Shown piece by piece: positions 41,640-51,118 of a stretch of 64,000 nt of DNA; position 1 is the stretch's first letter, and each line of letters starts with the position of its first letter. Both the position numbers and the translations under genes were made by a program. This stretch comes from Margaritifera margaritifera (taxonomy: Eukaryota > Mollusca > Bivalvia > Unionida > Margaritiferidae). The notes under the pieces were generated by a model, which was not told the DNA's origin, searched no databases, and was given only the letters and a program-made list of their open reading frames with translations. Location of the stretch: assembly GCA_029931535.1 (NCBI GenBank), contig JAQPZY010001692.1:454501-518500 (forward strand). The letters are read 5' to 3'.

Positions 41640-41960
41640 GTAAGTAGGGTGTGTGTTTGTGTTTTTATAAAAAAAAATTGAAAAAAACTTTCTCAAAAAA
41701 AGGGTTGTGTGGTGTGTGTTTGTGTTTTATAAAAAATAAAAATAAACAACTTTTCTCAAAAAATGGTTGTGTGGTGTGTGTTTGTGTTTTATAAAAAATA
41801 ATAAAAAAAAACTTCTAAAAAAATGGTTGTGTGGTGTGTGTTTGTGTTTTATAAAAAATAACAAAATACAAATTTTTTTTTAAAAAATGGTTGTGTGGTG
41901 TGTGTTTGTTTTATAAAAAATAAAAATTAAAAAGTGTTTTCTTTTAGGTGTGTGTTTTTT
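41640..41960. repeat. AT-rich repeats downstream of the right TIR gene
   Basis: Units of TGGTTGTGTGGTGTGTGTTT followed by GTGTTTTATAAAAAATAA and A-runs; the mirror of 31225-31600. Confidence 0.8.
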
Positions 41961-42004
41961 TTCAGGGTGTAAGATCCGCGAAGCGCAAAATGAATTCATA
42001 AGGA

Positions 42005-42095
42005 TGACGTCAGATGCGGTCGTTTGGGTTATGTTTTTTATGTACGTGTGAGGGATGTTTTCCTTCACGGCCGTGCTTCCAGCATAAAAAGCGGT
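42005..42095 (+). promoter_or_regulatory. Outer TIR promoter with CRE, right copy
   Basis: TGACGTCA at 42005-42012 lies about 75 bp upstream of CAGCATAAAAAGCGGTGCG. The first CRE of the left copy is mutated here, and the TATA has one substitution (ATAAAAA). It points toward the right end of the element. Confidence 0.5.
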
Positions 42096-42289
42096 GCGTT
42101 ACCCGAATCTGCTATTCACCCTTGCTTGTATATGAAAGTGTGTGTCTATTTCATCCCCTTCTTTAACATCCTACCACTGTTATGCGATAGTAGGTTTGTG
42201 TGTATGTAAGTATAATGTGTGTGAAGCACACCTACCCTTTATGGTTGGTTACGAAGTGTAGGGTACCTTGATCACTCCCGCAGCGTGAT

Positions 42290-43980
42290 GGATAGTAATC
42301 AAAAAGGTGGGTGTTGGATAGTAATAAAAAAGTGGGTGTTTGATAGTAATGAAAAAATGGGTGTTGGATAGTAATCAAAAAGTGGGTGTTAGATAGTATT
42401 CAAAAAGTCGGTGTTGGATAGTAATGAAAAAATGGGTGTTGGATAGTAATCAAAAAGGTGGGTGTTGGATAGTATGTTTTTTGTGATTTCTTCCCTTCGT
42501 CATACCCTTTTAGTCTGATTGTAGGTTTGGGGTTTTTAGACAGCACACAAGGCGTTTGGAATAGTGTGTATGGGGTATTGGATAGTATTCAAAAAGTGGG
42601 TGTTGGATATTATTCAAAAAGGTGGGTGTTGGATAATATGTTTTTTGTGATTTCTTCCCTTCGTCATACCTATTTCGTCTGATAGTAGGTTTGGGTTTTT
42701 AGACAGCACACAAAGCGTTTTGGATAGTGTGTATGGGGTATTGAATAGTATTCAAAAAGTGGGTGTTGGATAGTATTTTCTGTGATTTCTTCCCTTCGTC
42801 ATAAACTTTTCGTCTGATAGTAGGTTTGGGGTGTTTAGACAGCACACAAAGCGTTTGGGATGGTGTGTATGGGGTTTTGGATAGTATTCAAAAAGTGGGT
42901 GTTGGATAGTAGATGACGAGGTATTGGTCACTACACACGGCGCGTTGGATAGTATAGATGACGGGATAACGGTCACTACACAAGGCGTGTTGATGGTATA
43001 GTATGTGGTGTTTGGATTGTGTATGTGTCTGTCCCCATAAACACTTCTGACCCTATAAACACTTCTGTCCCGAAGTGCCACCCTCCATGTTCATTTCCCG
43101 TTTGTATTTAACTACCTCAATCCCTTTCTACGTTCAAATCCTGTTCTTGTTGTTGTTGATGATTATGCTGCTTTGATAGTAGTAGTCAAAGGTGGTGGCA
43201 TCTCAGGGGTAGTGAAAGTGGATGATGAAATGGGTTTAGAAAGCTTAGCCCGTGATGGTCTCTTTCTCTTGGGTTGTGTTAAAGAAGTCTGATATATTTG
43301 TTTCAGATACGTTAACTCTACCAAAATGTTTTGTAGTAGACTCACCGTTTTGTTTTCACTACTCCCTTCGTTCTGTCTATGAGTTTCGAAATTTTAGTAC
43401 TATTTTTAGTCTCAGACAATTTTGTACAAAAAAATCCGGATTATTTTCAGTCTCCGCTAATGTCAGGTACCATTTCGGAATTTTAGTGTTACTTTTATAT
43501 TATAATCTAATGTTCTGGATTTTTTTTGTCAACGCTAAAGTCCGTGACGGTTACCGAAGTTTAATACAACTTTTAGTCACGTCCATTTTAGTGTTATTAT
43601 GAGTTGGTTCCCCTGATTAAAGCTATTTATAACATAGGTACAATATATGCAAATTTACTGACACCTCCAACATGATCTGAGGTATAGATAATGCTTTATA
43701 TATAACTCTATGCTATATAGATATAGCCACTAGGCAGAAGGTCACTACACATGGCGTGTTGGATAGTATATGTGGGGTTTTAGCTAGCATAGATTACGGG
43801 GTATTGGTCGCTACACACGGCGTGTTGATAGTATAGTGTGGGGTGTTGGATAGTAGATGACGGAGTAATGGTCACTACACACGGCGTGTTGGATAGTGTA
43901 GTGTGGGGTGTTTGGATAGTAGATTACGTTGTATTCGTCACTACACACGGCGTGTTGGATAATATAGTGTTTGTTTGTCT
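42290..43980. repeat. Subterminal repeat zone of the right TIR
   Basis: Mirror of 29225-30900: GTGGGTGTTGGATAGTAATC units, CACAAGGCGT / ACACGGCGTGTTGGATAGT units and the CCGGACGTTAGCGG-related zone (with fewer copies here). The block 43133-43360 is nearly base-identical to 29940-30170. Confidence 0.8.
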
Positions 43981-44044
43981 GTGTGTTAGATGTATGTGTA
44001 TATTCTATCCCTCTAAAATACTTCTGTCCCATAAAGATTCCCGT

Positions 44045-44211
44045 ATGGGTCTCAAGTACCCCCCTCCGTGTTAACTTCCCGTATGGCTCTCAAGTGCCCC
44101 CCGCATGTTAATTTACCGTTTGGCTCCATAGAGGCCCCAAATGTTAATTTCTCGTATGGCTCTATAGTGCCCCCAATGTTAATTTCCCGTATGGCTCTAT
44201 AGTGCCCTCCC
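44045..44211. repeat. Right-end terminal subrepeats of the Polinton
   Basis: Five units of CCCGTATGGCTCTATAGTGC with ATGTTAATTT spacers, ending CTATAGTGCCCT. One unit fewer than at the left end. Confidence 0.85.
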
Positions 44212-44837
44212 CCCTTGGGTCTATTACCACCCCCTTACTTATATAACTGTGAATCAGGCACATGATTGTTTTCGGTTAGATTTATTGGGATATATCAGTT
44301 AAACAGAAATGGTTGACGACAGACTGTCGACTTATTATCTTTCATACAAGCACTTATTATTTTCGCAAAGAAGTCAACATCTTCCTAAAAAACAACAACA
44401 AAAAAAACTTGTTTTTTCCTTTCTCATTAAAATGCACCTTGTCGGCATCATAGTCTTTTCAAAATCTAACATTCGGTCTAATGAATCCAACATTCAACCT
44501 CGAAAGCAGTTTACTTTTTTTGTGTGTCTTTGGGCATTAAATGAACTCTTTCTCAATTCCGAATTCTTTATGAATATTCCCCGTTCACATATTTCCAAGA
44601 AGAAGACTTTCTTAACACACTTAGAATGAACTGTCATATCATCAAAGCATTATATAAGTACATGTTTCACTAGTGTCAAATATTTAGAAAACTTTTAAAG
44701 AAAAATTAAATTAAATGCTATTTATTTGTCAAAACCTTTTACATTTAAAGCTAAAATAAATATATAATATAATGTCGGCGAATACTTTTGATACTTTGAT
44801 ACTTCCACTTTCATTCTGTATATGTATTACTACTATT
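44212..44837 (+). other. Right flank between the Polinton and the outer repeat
   Basis: It contains a plus-strand frame of 106 codons from ATG at 44309 (MVDDRLSTYYLSYKHLLF, then Lys/Phe-rich sequence) that I cannot assign. If the Polinton interrupted the outer element this should be the distal part of that element, but no match to the ORF ending at the left junction can be read. Confidence 0.35.
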
Positions 44838-45068
44838 CGCCGTTTATCAGATCTGTTCAATCAAGTACGACCGAGTGACATTAAATGAATTGTACTATAA
44901 ATAAGAAAAAAAAAAAAAAATTCGTATCAAAATCACAAAAATTATCTTTTATTTTGCTTTATATTATTATTCAAACAAAAACAAATCATAATTCCTGTGT
45001 GTACACCGATAAAATGTAAATATATGTGTATTTCGGTGTATTTCGGTTTTTCAGTGTATTTCGGTGTT
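44838..45068. repeat. Right outer terminal inverted repeat
   Basis: Inverted counterpart of 26433-26660. It ends with three TATTTCGGTG-type subrepeats (AGTGTATTTCGGTGT). Its outer edge is 97 bp upstream of the TMEM256 start codon, so it probably lies in or next to that gene's promoter or 5' UTR. Confidence 0.75.
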
Positions 45069-45165
45069 TCTAGGAACCCGCCGAGTTCTGCTTCGTTTAT
45101 TGAATGGACTGTGAAACTTTGTTGACCCGGAGATTTGATATGGCCTAATATGCAGTTGTTTTAAA

Positions 45166-45364
45166 ATGAGTAGCATATTGGATCAAGCGTACGGCGTTAT
45201 CACAAGCATCAGTAGTTATATGCCGATTTTTCAACAAGAAATTCGCGAGAGGATAATCACCGATCTCGACATACGGGCGGAGATGCTGGCCTACCGCAGC
45301 TGTCGAATATTCGCCGGACTCTCTGGTGCTACAGCTGTCATAATGGCAGCCTATGGAGCTCATG
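45166..45364 (+). CDS. TMEM256 homolog (DUF423 family), exon 1
   Basis: ATG at 45166 opens 66 codons plus one base, ending CATG/GTACAA. The four exons (45166-45364, 51957-52003, 56769-56849, 62371-62514) join in compatible phases to a 156-residue protein. Residues 1-45 are a soluble, amphipathic leader longer than in vertebrates. RIFAGLSGATAVIMAAYGAH is the first membrane helix and carries the family's G-LSGA...YGAH signature. TMEM256/DUF423 proteins are small four-helix membrane proteins of unknown biochemical function. The short introns-to-exons ratio is extreme: 480 coding bases over 17.3 kb. The start is the first ATG of the frame, shortly after the outer transposon repeat. Confidence 0.8.
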
Positions 45365-45454
45365 GTACAATTTGAATTAATTTAATGCATATATAATACA
45401 AAATAGGTAAAAGCGAGCACATTTACGGTAATGTGGACGAACCTTTATAAGACT

Positions 45455-45560
45455 CGGGATCATTTCGGTCCGGCTCGAGTCGATTCGGCCCAAACTCTAC
45501 TTTCGGTCAGGACAATTCGGTTGGGACGTTTCGGCCCACATACGTTTTATTAGGGGTACA
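45455..45560. mobile_element. Short interspersed element in TMEM256 intron 1
   Basis: CATTTCGGTCCGGCTCGAGT and GGGACGTTTCGGCCCACATA; related to 14676-14800. Confidence 0.4.
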
Positions 45561-46339
45561 CTGTGACACTTAATAAAGATGTTTTCATTGCAACAGAATA
45601 ACGTCGAGCAACAGAGTGCTGAGACTAATGTAGGCATAAGTATTAAATAAAAGAACACATTACAACTATCATTTGAAAATATCCATTACTCTAGACGCAT
45701 TCTTAACAATTACATTTTAAAAACTCATCATCAGCAGCATCATATTACCTCATCTGCTTCATGTGGTGGAATCCTGTGTTTGCACGGTTCGCAAATAAAA
45801 TTCAGGTCTGAACCAGTTCTTACATCCACTTTGTATGCCACAATCGATATACCTAAGTATTGATGTAAAAAAATATATTTAATCACCAGCAAAGCAACAT
45901 AATTAAACTGAGTGTATTATTAGTTTTCTTATAACAGTATTTCATTTACTAAAACATCCAAATTTCTATTGCATTATGATTTTTTCTTACAAAGGTACTT
46001 TATGCCTACTTCATACACACTTCATTGGTATAAACAAAAATCTAGTAGCAATCACTTTCAATCAGTTATTCATTTGATTTGATACTACTACTACTAGTCT
46101 ACAACTCCTACTACTACTGCTACTACTACAGGTAATAATAATAATAACAATATAGGTAGTTTACCTGTGTCACAGGTGCAAAGCTGCCAATGTTAACATG
46201 AATTGCACATGATCCTATGCTGTGGTCAAAATGCAGAATTACATGCGATGCACAAATTATTCATAGTGAAAACAATGTATAAAAACTTTAATAACAAATT
46301 TGAAATATATCATATACTTAAATTAAAGATAGTTAAACT

Positions 46340-46440
46340 AAGTACAAAAATAATAATAATAATAATAATACTTTATTTATAGAGGGTGACTCATTGAGTC
46401 AAGGACTATTCTCCATTGAGGCCCTCTTGTAACAATCTGC
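46340..46440 (-). repeat. Probable 3' end of a minus-strand LINE with (ATT)n tail
   Basis: On the plus strand an (AAT)n run (46350-46369) precedes CTTTATTTATAGAGGGTGAC and a short TCAAGGACTATTCTCC segment. A trinucleotide tail next to a short 3' UTR is how CR1/RTE-type LINEs end, and the RT remnants at 47093-49250 have the same orientation. Confidence 0.4.
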
Positions 46441-46555
46441 ATCATAAGATAATACTATTTATTTTAACATGTCTTTAGTATTATAGATGCTAAATTCTAT
46501 TATAATCTATTAGCAACACATACATACTCATGATATCTCTTCTTAAATACAGAGA

Positions 46556-46713
46556 GAATATTTGCTTGAAACGAGTGAATAACGGATATATTTCATCGTG
46601 TGGGTGAAAAACTCAGCATTTTCACGAGTGGCGTAGCCACGAGTGAAAATACTTAAGTTTTTCACCCACGAGATGAAATATATCAGTTATTCACTCGGAG
46701 AAAGCAAATATTC
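46556..46713. mobile_element. Near-perfect 158-bp palindrome (hairpin MITE)
   Basis: The arms GAATATTTGCTT...CGAGTGAATAAC and their inverse meet at GTGGCGTAGCCAC (centre about 46634). About 70 of 77 arm positions can pair, including GGGTGAAAAACT and ATATATTTCATC. It sits in the LINE 3' region. Confidence 0.7.
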
Positions 46714-46941
46714 TTTTTATTTTATGCTCAAGCATATTGTCTAGCAATTTGTATAACACACTGAAGTAGCTGATTTCTTACTGCATCCCGCGCGATAATG
46801 TCAGTGGTTTGCCGTTTATGTTTTGCTCTATCTTGTGTATATTTGCACATAAAATATCAGTAGTTACATAATGCTTCTTCCCAATTCAAGGTAAAATATC
46901 AGATAAAAAGAAAATGAAACCACACAAAAAATTATGTCTGT

Positions 46942-47006
46942 TGCTGGATTTGAACCCGGTTCGCCGGGATGCGAAGTGGCAATCTATACCACTACACCAC
47001 GCAAGC
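46942..47006 (-). repeat. tRNA-like Pol III sequence (SINE head or tRNA pseudogene)
   Basis: The minus strand has an A box TGGTGTAGTGG and a B box GGTTCAAATCC about 33 bp apart, starting GCTTGCG. The acceptor stem and anticodon arm do not pair well and the length is about 65 nt, so a functional tRNA is unlikely. A tRNA-derived SINE promoter is the better reading. Confidence 0.45.
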
Positions 47007-47092
47007 TATTGACTAAATGGTGAAAAAATATCATGATATTTTTTCACTGCAGTGAAATATCACAATTATATCACTCGGAAAATCCAGTATTT

Positions 47093-47720
47093 CACTGCCT
47101 AGCATAAAATAATGTAATATTTTCTGCAGATTTTATATGCAGTAGAAGCTTGTTCCACAGAACTGTACCAGAGTATTGGAAGCTTTTCTTAAATTGCTCT
47201 GTTCTTGGATTTGGTGGATGAATGTTTCCATGTGATGTTGATCTCAACTGGTAATGTGTTGAATAAGGCCTGAATAAATCCTGATGATACTCTGGTGCAG
47301 CTCCATGTAAATATTTATATACAAGAACTGCCTTGTAAAAATCAATTCTTTCATATATTGTAAACCATTTTAGTTCTGTAAACAATGCTTTTGATGAATA
47401 ATCAATAGATGCATAGAAAATAATGTGTGCTGCCCTTTTCTGAAGTTTATAAATTCTGTCAAGCTGAGATTAGGCACAATTTCTCTGTACAGTTGAACAA
47501 TAATCCATTGTTGGAAGAATATATGAATTGTAGTATACAATGCAAGTTTCTGTAGGTAAATATTTCTTGTTTCAGCTGAGTAGGGCAATTTTGGATGACA
47601 GTGCTTTATAAAGCTTCTCGATATGGTCATCCATTGTAAATTATTATCTACAGACCCACCTATAAGCTTTTCATGTTTGACATTTTCTAACTGACGATTA
47701 TTTATTGTAAGAGATAATTC
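47093..47720 (-). pseudogene. LINE reverse transcriptase, C-terminal part
   Basis: Reading from 47720 down: NNRQLENVKHEKLIGGSVDN, a KLYKALSSKIALL block, LPTMDYCSTV, LDRIYKLQKRAAHIIFYAS, then ERIDFYKAVLVYKYLHGAAP and YQLRSTSHGN with FKKSFQYSGTVLWNKL. This is the thumb and C-terminal tail of a Jockey/CR1-type RT. At least one frameshift (near 47380) and one stop are present. Upstream RT domain pieces are at 48830-49250 in the same orientation. Confidence 0.75.
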
Positions 47721-48829
47721 TGGGTTCCCTAACTTAACACTTTAAATTCATTGGGTTCCAATTTTTGTGGTATTCATGGGTGAGCTAGACCCCGAATTTG
47801 AAGTCACAACGAAATATTATTCAAGCCGATGTCCTCCCCCTGTCATATGCAATTGAAAGCATCACCTGTTTCTTTATTTGTTATAATACCACGGCTATAT
47901 ATAGTGGTGAGAATGCAAACTATACATTAGGATAAGTACATGAATGACGAGGATCACTTGAACTGATTGATTACAATTTAATTGAAATACAAAATTTCAT
48001 GAGCATGAAAACTCATGTCAGGTTGTAATGACTACCTGATGTTTAGTAATAAATGCAGATTTACTCACTGTCCATGCCTTTCTTTATTTCCCAAAGCACA
48101 TATTATTCCCATTTATAAATAAATTGTTGCACATATCAACTAACTGCTAAATAAACAACCGGCAGATTAGTCCTGCTTTCTCAAAGTCCATTTCAGTCAA
48201 GTCTGTTGCAAGTGCTACTTTGTCATGTGTGCATATAAGCTGCTTTGCATGAATAGGCGTACAGGTAGAAGTTTTCAGGTCAACTGAGATCTGATTTGAA
48301 TGTACATGTCAACTGTCCATATCTTTTCAGTTTATGTTTAGCGTATTTTGTAACAATTCTTTTAGCAACAGTCATCACAATACGCGCATTAAAAACACCG
48401 CCATTCATCCAAACTTTACAGATTCAAATTTGGACCACAAGGTCAAGGTGACCCAGCAAAAAGGGGTTCCCACAGGGTGATTTTGGCAGGATTGTTTCAG
48501 ATTTTGGCAGGATTGTTTCAAACAATAGAGGTTTACAGTCATTGGCATTGTTCAAGCACCTAATCCCTAATTGTTGAGAACTTTATACTTTTATATTGAT
48601 CTTTAAGAACACAAGAGAACCTAATTACTTAAGATTACAATAGTGGTATTAAATGTGTTAGCTCAGACCTGCGTGGAAAAAGAGGTAGTCATTTTCTTGA
48701 AGTTTCCGCATTTACTACAGATGTTAGCAATGAAATATCTTAATGAATCAACTTACTAACTGCAGTACAGATTAAACCTGTTTGCTCGCAAATGCGTGGA
48801 AATGAATGTTGGTATAAACGTTTATAGAG

Positions 48830-49250
48830 ACATATGGATCATTGTCACCTAAAGATAGGTGTAACCTTTGCATATTTCAAGGAACATCAATCTGGAAAGT
48901 TACCACTCATTATACTTAAGTTTATAACATGCTTTAATGACTTTGTTATTACTGGTGCAGCAATTTTAAGGATTCATGGACCAATACCATCCAGTCCAGA
49001 GGATTTATTAATACGTGTACTCAGCTTTTTGAGCATATCAAAAACCTCAGCTTCACTAACTGTACATCAGTTACTGAAAAATATTTATCATCAGGAATTT
49101 TAGCTCTTATAAATGATAGAAGGGCATCAAGTTCAATTGGGATGTTAGTCTGGTTCTGGCTACAGTTACTGGAGATGCTTGTGAAGAAATTATTGAACAT
49201 TTCAACAGTTTTTAGCAGGGTGTGGATCCTGGACTCCCAGTTTCAAATTC
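48830..49250 (-). pseudogene. LINE reverse transcriptase, fingers/palm part
   Basis: The minus strand shows FNNFFTSISSNCSQNQ, then KSSGLDGIGP*ILKIAAPVI (stop in the middle), LKHVINLSIMSGNFPD and KYAKVTPIFR. K.SGLDGI...ILK..A..I...L..I.N.S...G.FP...K.A.V.P(I/L)(F/Y)K is the start of the RT domain in Jockey/CR1 LINEs. It probably belongs with 47093-47720, the catalytic box between them being lost. Confidence 0.75.
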
Positions 49251-49779
49251 CTATGCAAGGGAAATAACTCAAAACATATTTGAATTGTGTAGTTTTTAAA
49301 AAAGTGTAGTTTTTAACTCACCTGGCCATAAGTCATTCCTTGTCAATCATCTGTTCACAGTTGTTACTTTCAGCTTCTCAAAAAGTGCTTGAAGGTCTCT
49401 CAGGTTTATTCGAATGATGCCGATCTGCCTTCAAATATCGCTACTGTTACTAAAAAATAGAAAAATGACTTCTGCAAAAAAAAAACTCAAAAGAATTTGA
49501 CAAAATTTGACAGAAAGCATCCTGGCATAGAGGTCTTTTAAATTTTACAAATGATGCCGATCTGCAATCAAATACATGTATGGCCACCATTACTAAAAAC
49601 AAAATTCTGTAAAATTACTTTTGCTCAAAAACCACTCAACAGAATTTGACCAAATTGACAGAAAGCATCTTCGTTTAAATGCCTTTGAATTTTGTACAAA
49701 TTATGCTGGCTCAGTTGCAAAACAACATAGACAAACAATTTTGGCATAAAGGGGTTCACATTTATACTTATTTAATTTA

Positions 49780-50460
49780 TCCCTTGATTGATGAGATTGT
49801 TGGGGCACCACTTCCAATGTCCTTCCAACAACAGTTCTCCAGAGACTGCAGTCTTTTTGACAGTCCATTCCATGATGTTTTCAAGCCAGTTCTTGAGTTT
49901 ATTTTTGCCACATACAGTGCCTCATAGAATGGTATTGGCCATTCCTGATAATTATGTGACATGACCAACCGAGTGGAGCTTTCTCTTCTTCACGATTGTT
50001 AGGAGGTCATCATGGTCACCAGTAGATGACTGGATGGTGTTGCGCACTTCATTTGTTTTGTGGTCAGTTTAACGGATGCCAAAGATATATCTATAACATT
50101 GTATTTCAGTACCTCTTATTTTTTATTCAGGGTCTTTGTTTCAAGTCCATGCTTCACAGTCATATTGAAACAATGACAGTACCAGTGCCCTTTGTACTCT
50201 GGCTTTGTTCTTATTAGCAGTGCTTTTTGTCTTTCTACACGCTTTTTGGGTTGGAGAGGGTAGCTATGGTCCGAGCAATTCTGGATTTTACTTTTCTTGT
50301 TCAGCCCCCTTTGTTTGCAATGATATATCCAAGGTATCTGAACGAGTGTACTACTTCCAGTTTCTTGTCTTTTGACTGAGATGTCAATTTGTAAGACAGT
50401 TGATTGATTCATCATGACCTTTGTTTTCTAAGCACTTGTCTCCATCCTGAACTTTAAGGA
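49780..50460 (-). pseudogene. RTE-like LINE, distal RT part
   Basis: The minus strand has MMNQSTVLQIDISV, FRYLGYIIANKG, SRIARTIATL and, further down in other frames, DHDDLLTIVKKRKLHSVGHV and a WLENIMEWT stretch. This is the region following the RT catalytic core in the LINE class often annotated as craniofacial-development-protein-2-like. Many stops and shifts. Continuous with 50777-51118 but for a minisatellite. Confidence 0.7.
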
Positions 50461-50705
50461 GGCTCTACCATGGTTAAGTAGTTTGAGCAGATTTGAACCA
50501 TGGTTTGGTAGTTTGAGCAGATTTGAACCATGGTTTGGTAGTTTGAGCAGATTTGAACCATGGTTTGGTAGTTTGAGCAGATTTGAACCATGGTTAAGTA
50601 GTTTGAGCAGATTTGAACCATGGTTTGGTGGTTTGAGCAGATTTGAACCATGGTTTGGTAGTTTGAGCAGATTTGAACCATGGTTTGGTAGTTTGAGCAG
50701 ATTTG
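50461..50705. repeat. 30-bp minisatellite, eight copies, inside a LINE remnant
   Basis: The unit is GGTTTGGTAGTTTGAGCAGA plus TTTGAACCAT, almost identical copies. Both-strand ORFs of about 85 codons are artefacts of the 30-bp period. Confidence 0.92.
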
Positions 50706-50776
50706 GAGGTTACCCAAAGGGCAGAGTTATGATGGATTGAGTCCATGATGTTAGTCATTTCCCTGTCTTCCAGATT

Positions 50777-51118
50777 TTATTGCATATTTTGAGCTAATAA
50801 GTCACTCATGGCATCACCACCTGCTCTGATGAATTCTGCAGGAATGTTGTCTGTGCCTGCTGCCTTGCCTGCCTTGAGTGATTTGATCACTGCCTTAACC
50901 TCTTCTCTCAAGATGGGGAAGTCATAGTCAATCATTGTGCAGTAGGGTGCACTGGTCATACTTGGGTCTCCACTTGGTACAAGAATGTAGATCTCTGCAT
51001 TGTATTCAGTCCATCTCTTCAGTATCTCATCTTGTTCTCTTAGATGGTATCCTGCCTTGTCCAGGGTTCTTGACACTCTGGGCTGTTGCTTCCTTGTGTC
51101 TTGATAGTTTATAAACAA
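50777..51118 (-). pseudogene. RTE-like LINE, RT N-terminal part
   Basis: The 113-codon minus frame has EQDEILKRWTEYNAEIYI, FPILREEVKAVIKSLKAGKA and AGTDNIPAEFIRAGGDAM, the classic lead-in to the RT domain of these LINEs. The catalytic palm is missing; 50461-50705 lies where it should start. Confidence 0.75.

Larger units (their letters stand above)
28970..44211. mobile_element. Degraded Maverick/Polinton (adintovirus-like), 15.2 kb, no PolB
   Basis: Long inverted repeats (28970-32459 and 40750-44211) bound an 8.3-kb core whose genes all read rightward. It carries a recognisable Polinton set: A32/FtsK-type ATPase, chromodomain DDE integrase, penton-like and major capsid proteins, pX-like protein and adenain-type protease. 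Adjacent capsid and integrase genes of this type are what many invertebrate genomes annotate as F54H12.2- and F54H12.3-like proteins. No stretch resembles protein-primed DNA polymerase B, which autonomous Polintons normally carry. Integrase, ATPase, both capsid genes and several small genes are broken. No 6-bp target duplication can be matched at the ends. TIRs differ by scattered substitutions and repeat-copy changes, so the insertion is not recent. Confidence 0.85.
40750..44211. repeat. Right Polinton terminal inverted repeat, about 3.5 kb
   Basis: Inverted counterpart of 28970-32459. It contains the protease 3' end, the 127-aa gene, both promoter modules, the AT-rich and CTATCCAACAC-type repeat layers in mirror order, and terminal subrepeats ending TATAGTGCCCT near 44211. 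Differences from the left TIR are scattered substitutions, small indels and repeat-number changes. Confidence 0.85.
26433..45068. mobile_element. Outer 18.6-kb inverted-repeat-bounded element enclosing an OTU gene and the Polinton
   Basis: The sequence starting at 26433 recurs inverted, ending at 45068. One 60-bp block (ACACAGGAATTATGATTTGT and onward) differs at only two positions between the ends, and TCACTCGGTCGTACTT is shared further in. Between these repeats lie 2.3 kb at the left with a broken OTU/vertnin-like gene, the Polinton, and 0.6 kb at the right. The simplest reading is a DNA transposon, of a superfamily I cannot name, into which a Polinton inserted. One composite element is the alternative. 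Target duplications are not evident. Confidence 0.55.

Noticed and set aside
46942..47006. Functional tRNA gene
   Set aside because: A and B boxes are good but acceptor and anticodon stems do not pair; called tRNA-like only.
50454..50740. Repetitive ORFs of about 85 codons on both strands
   Set aside because: 30-bp minisatellite.
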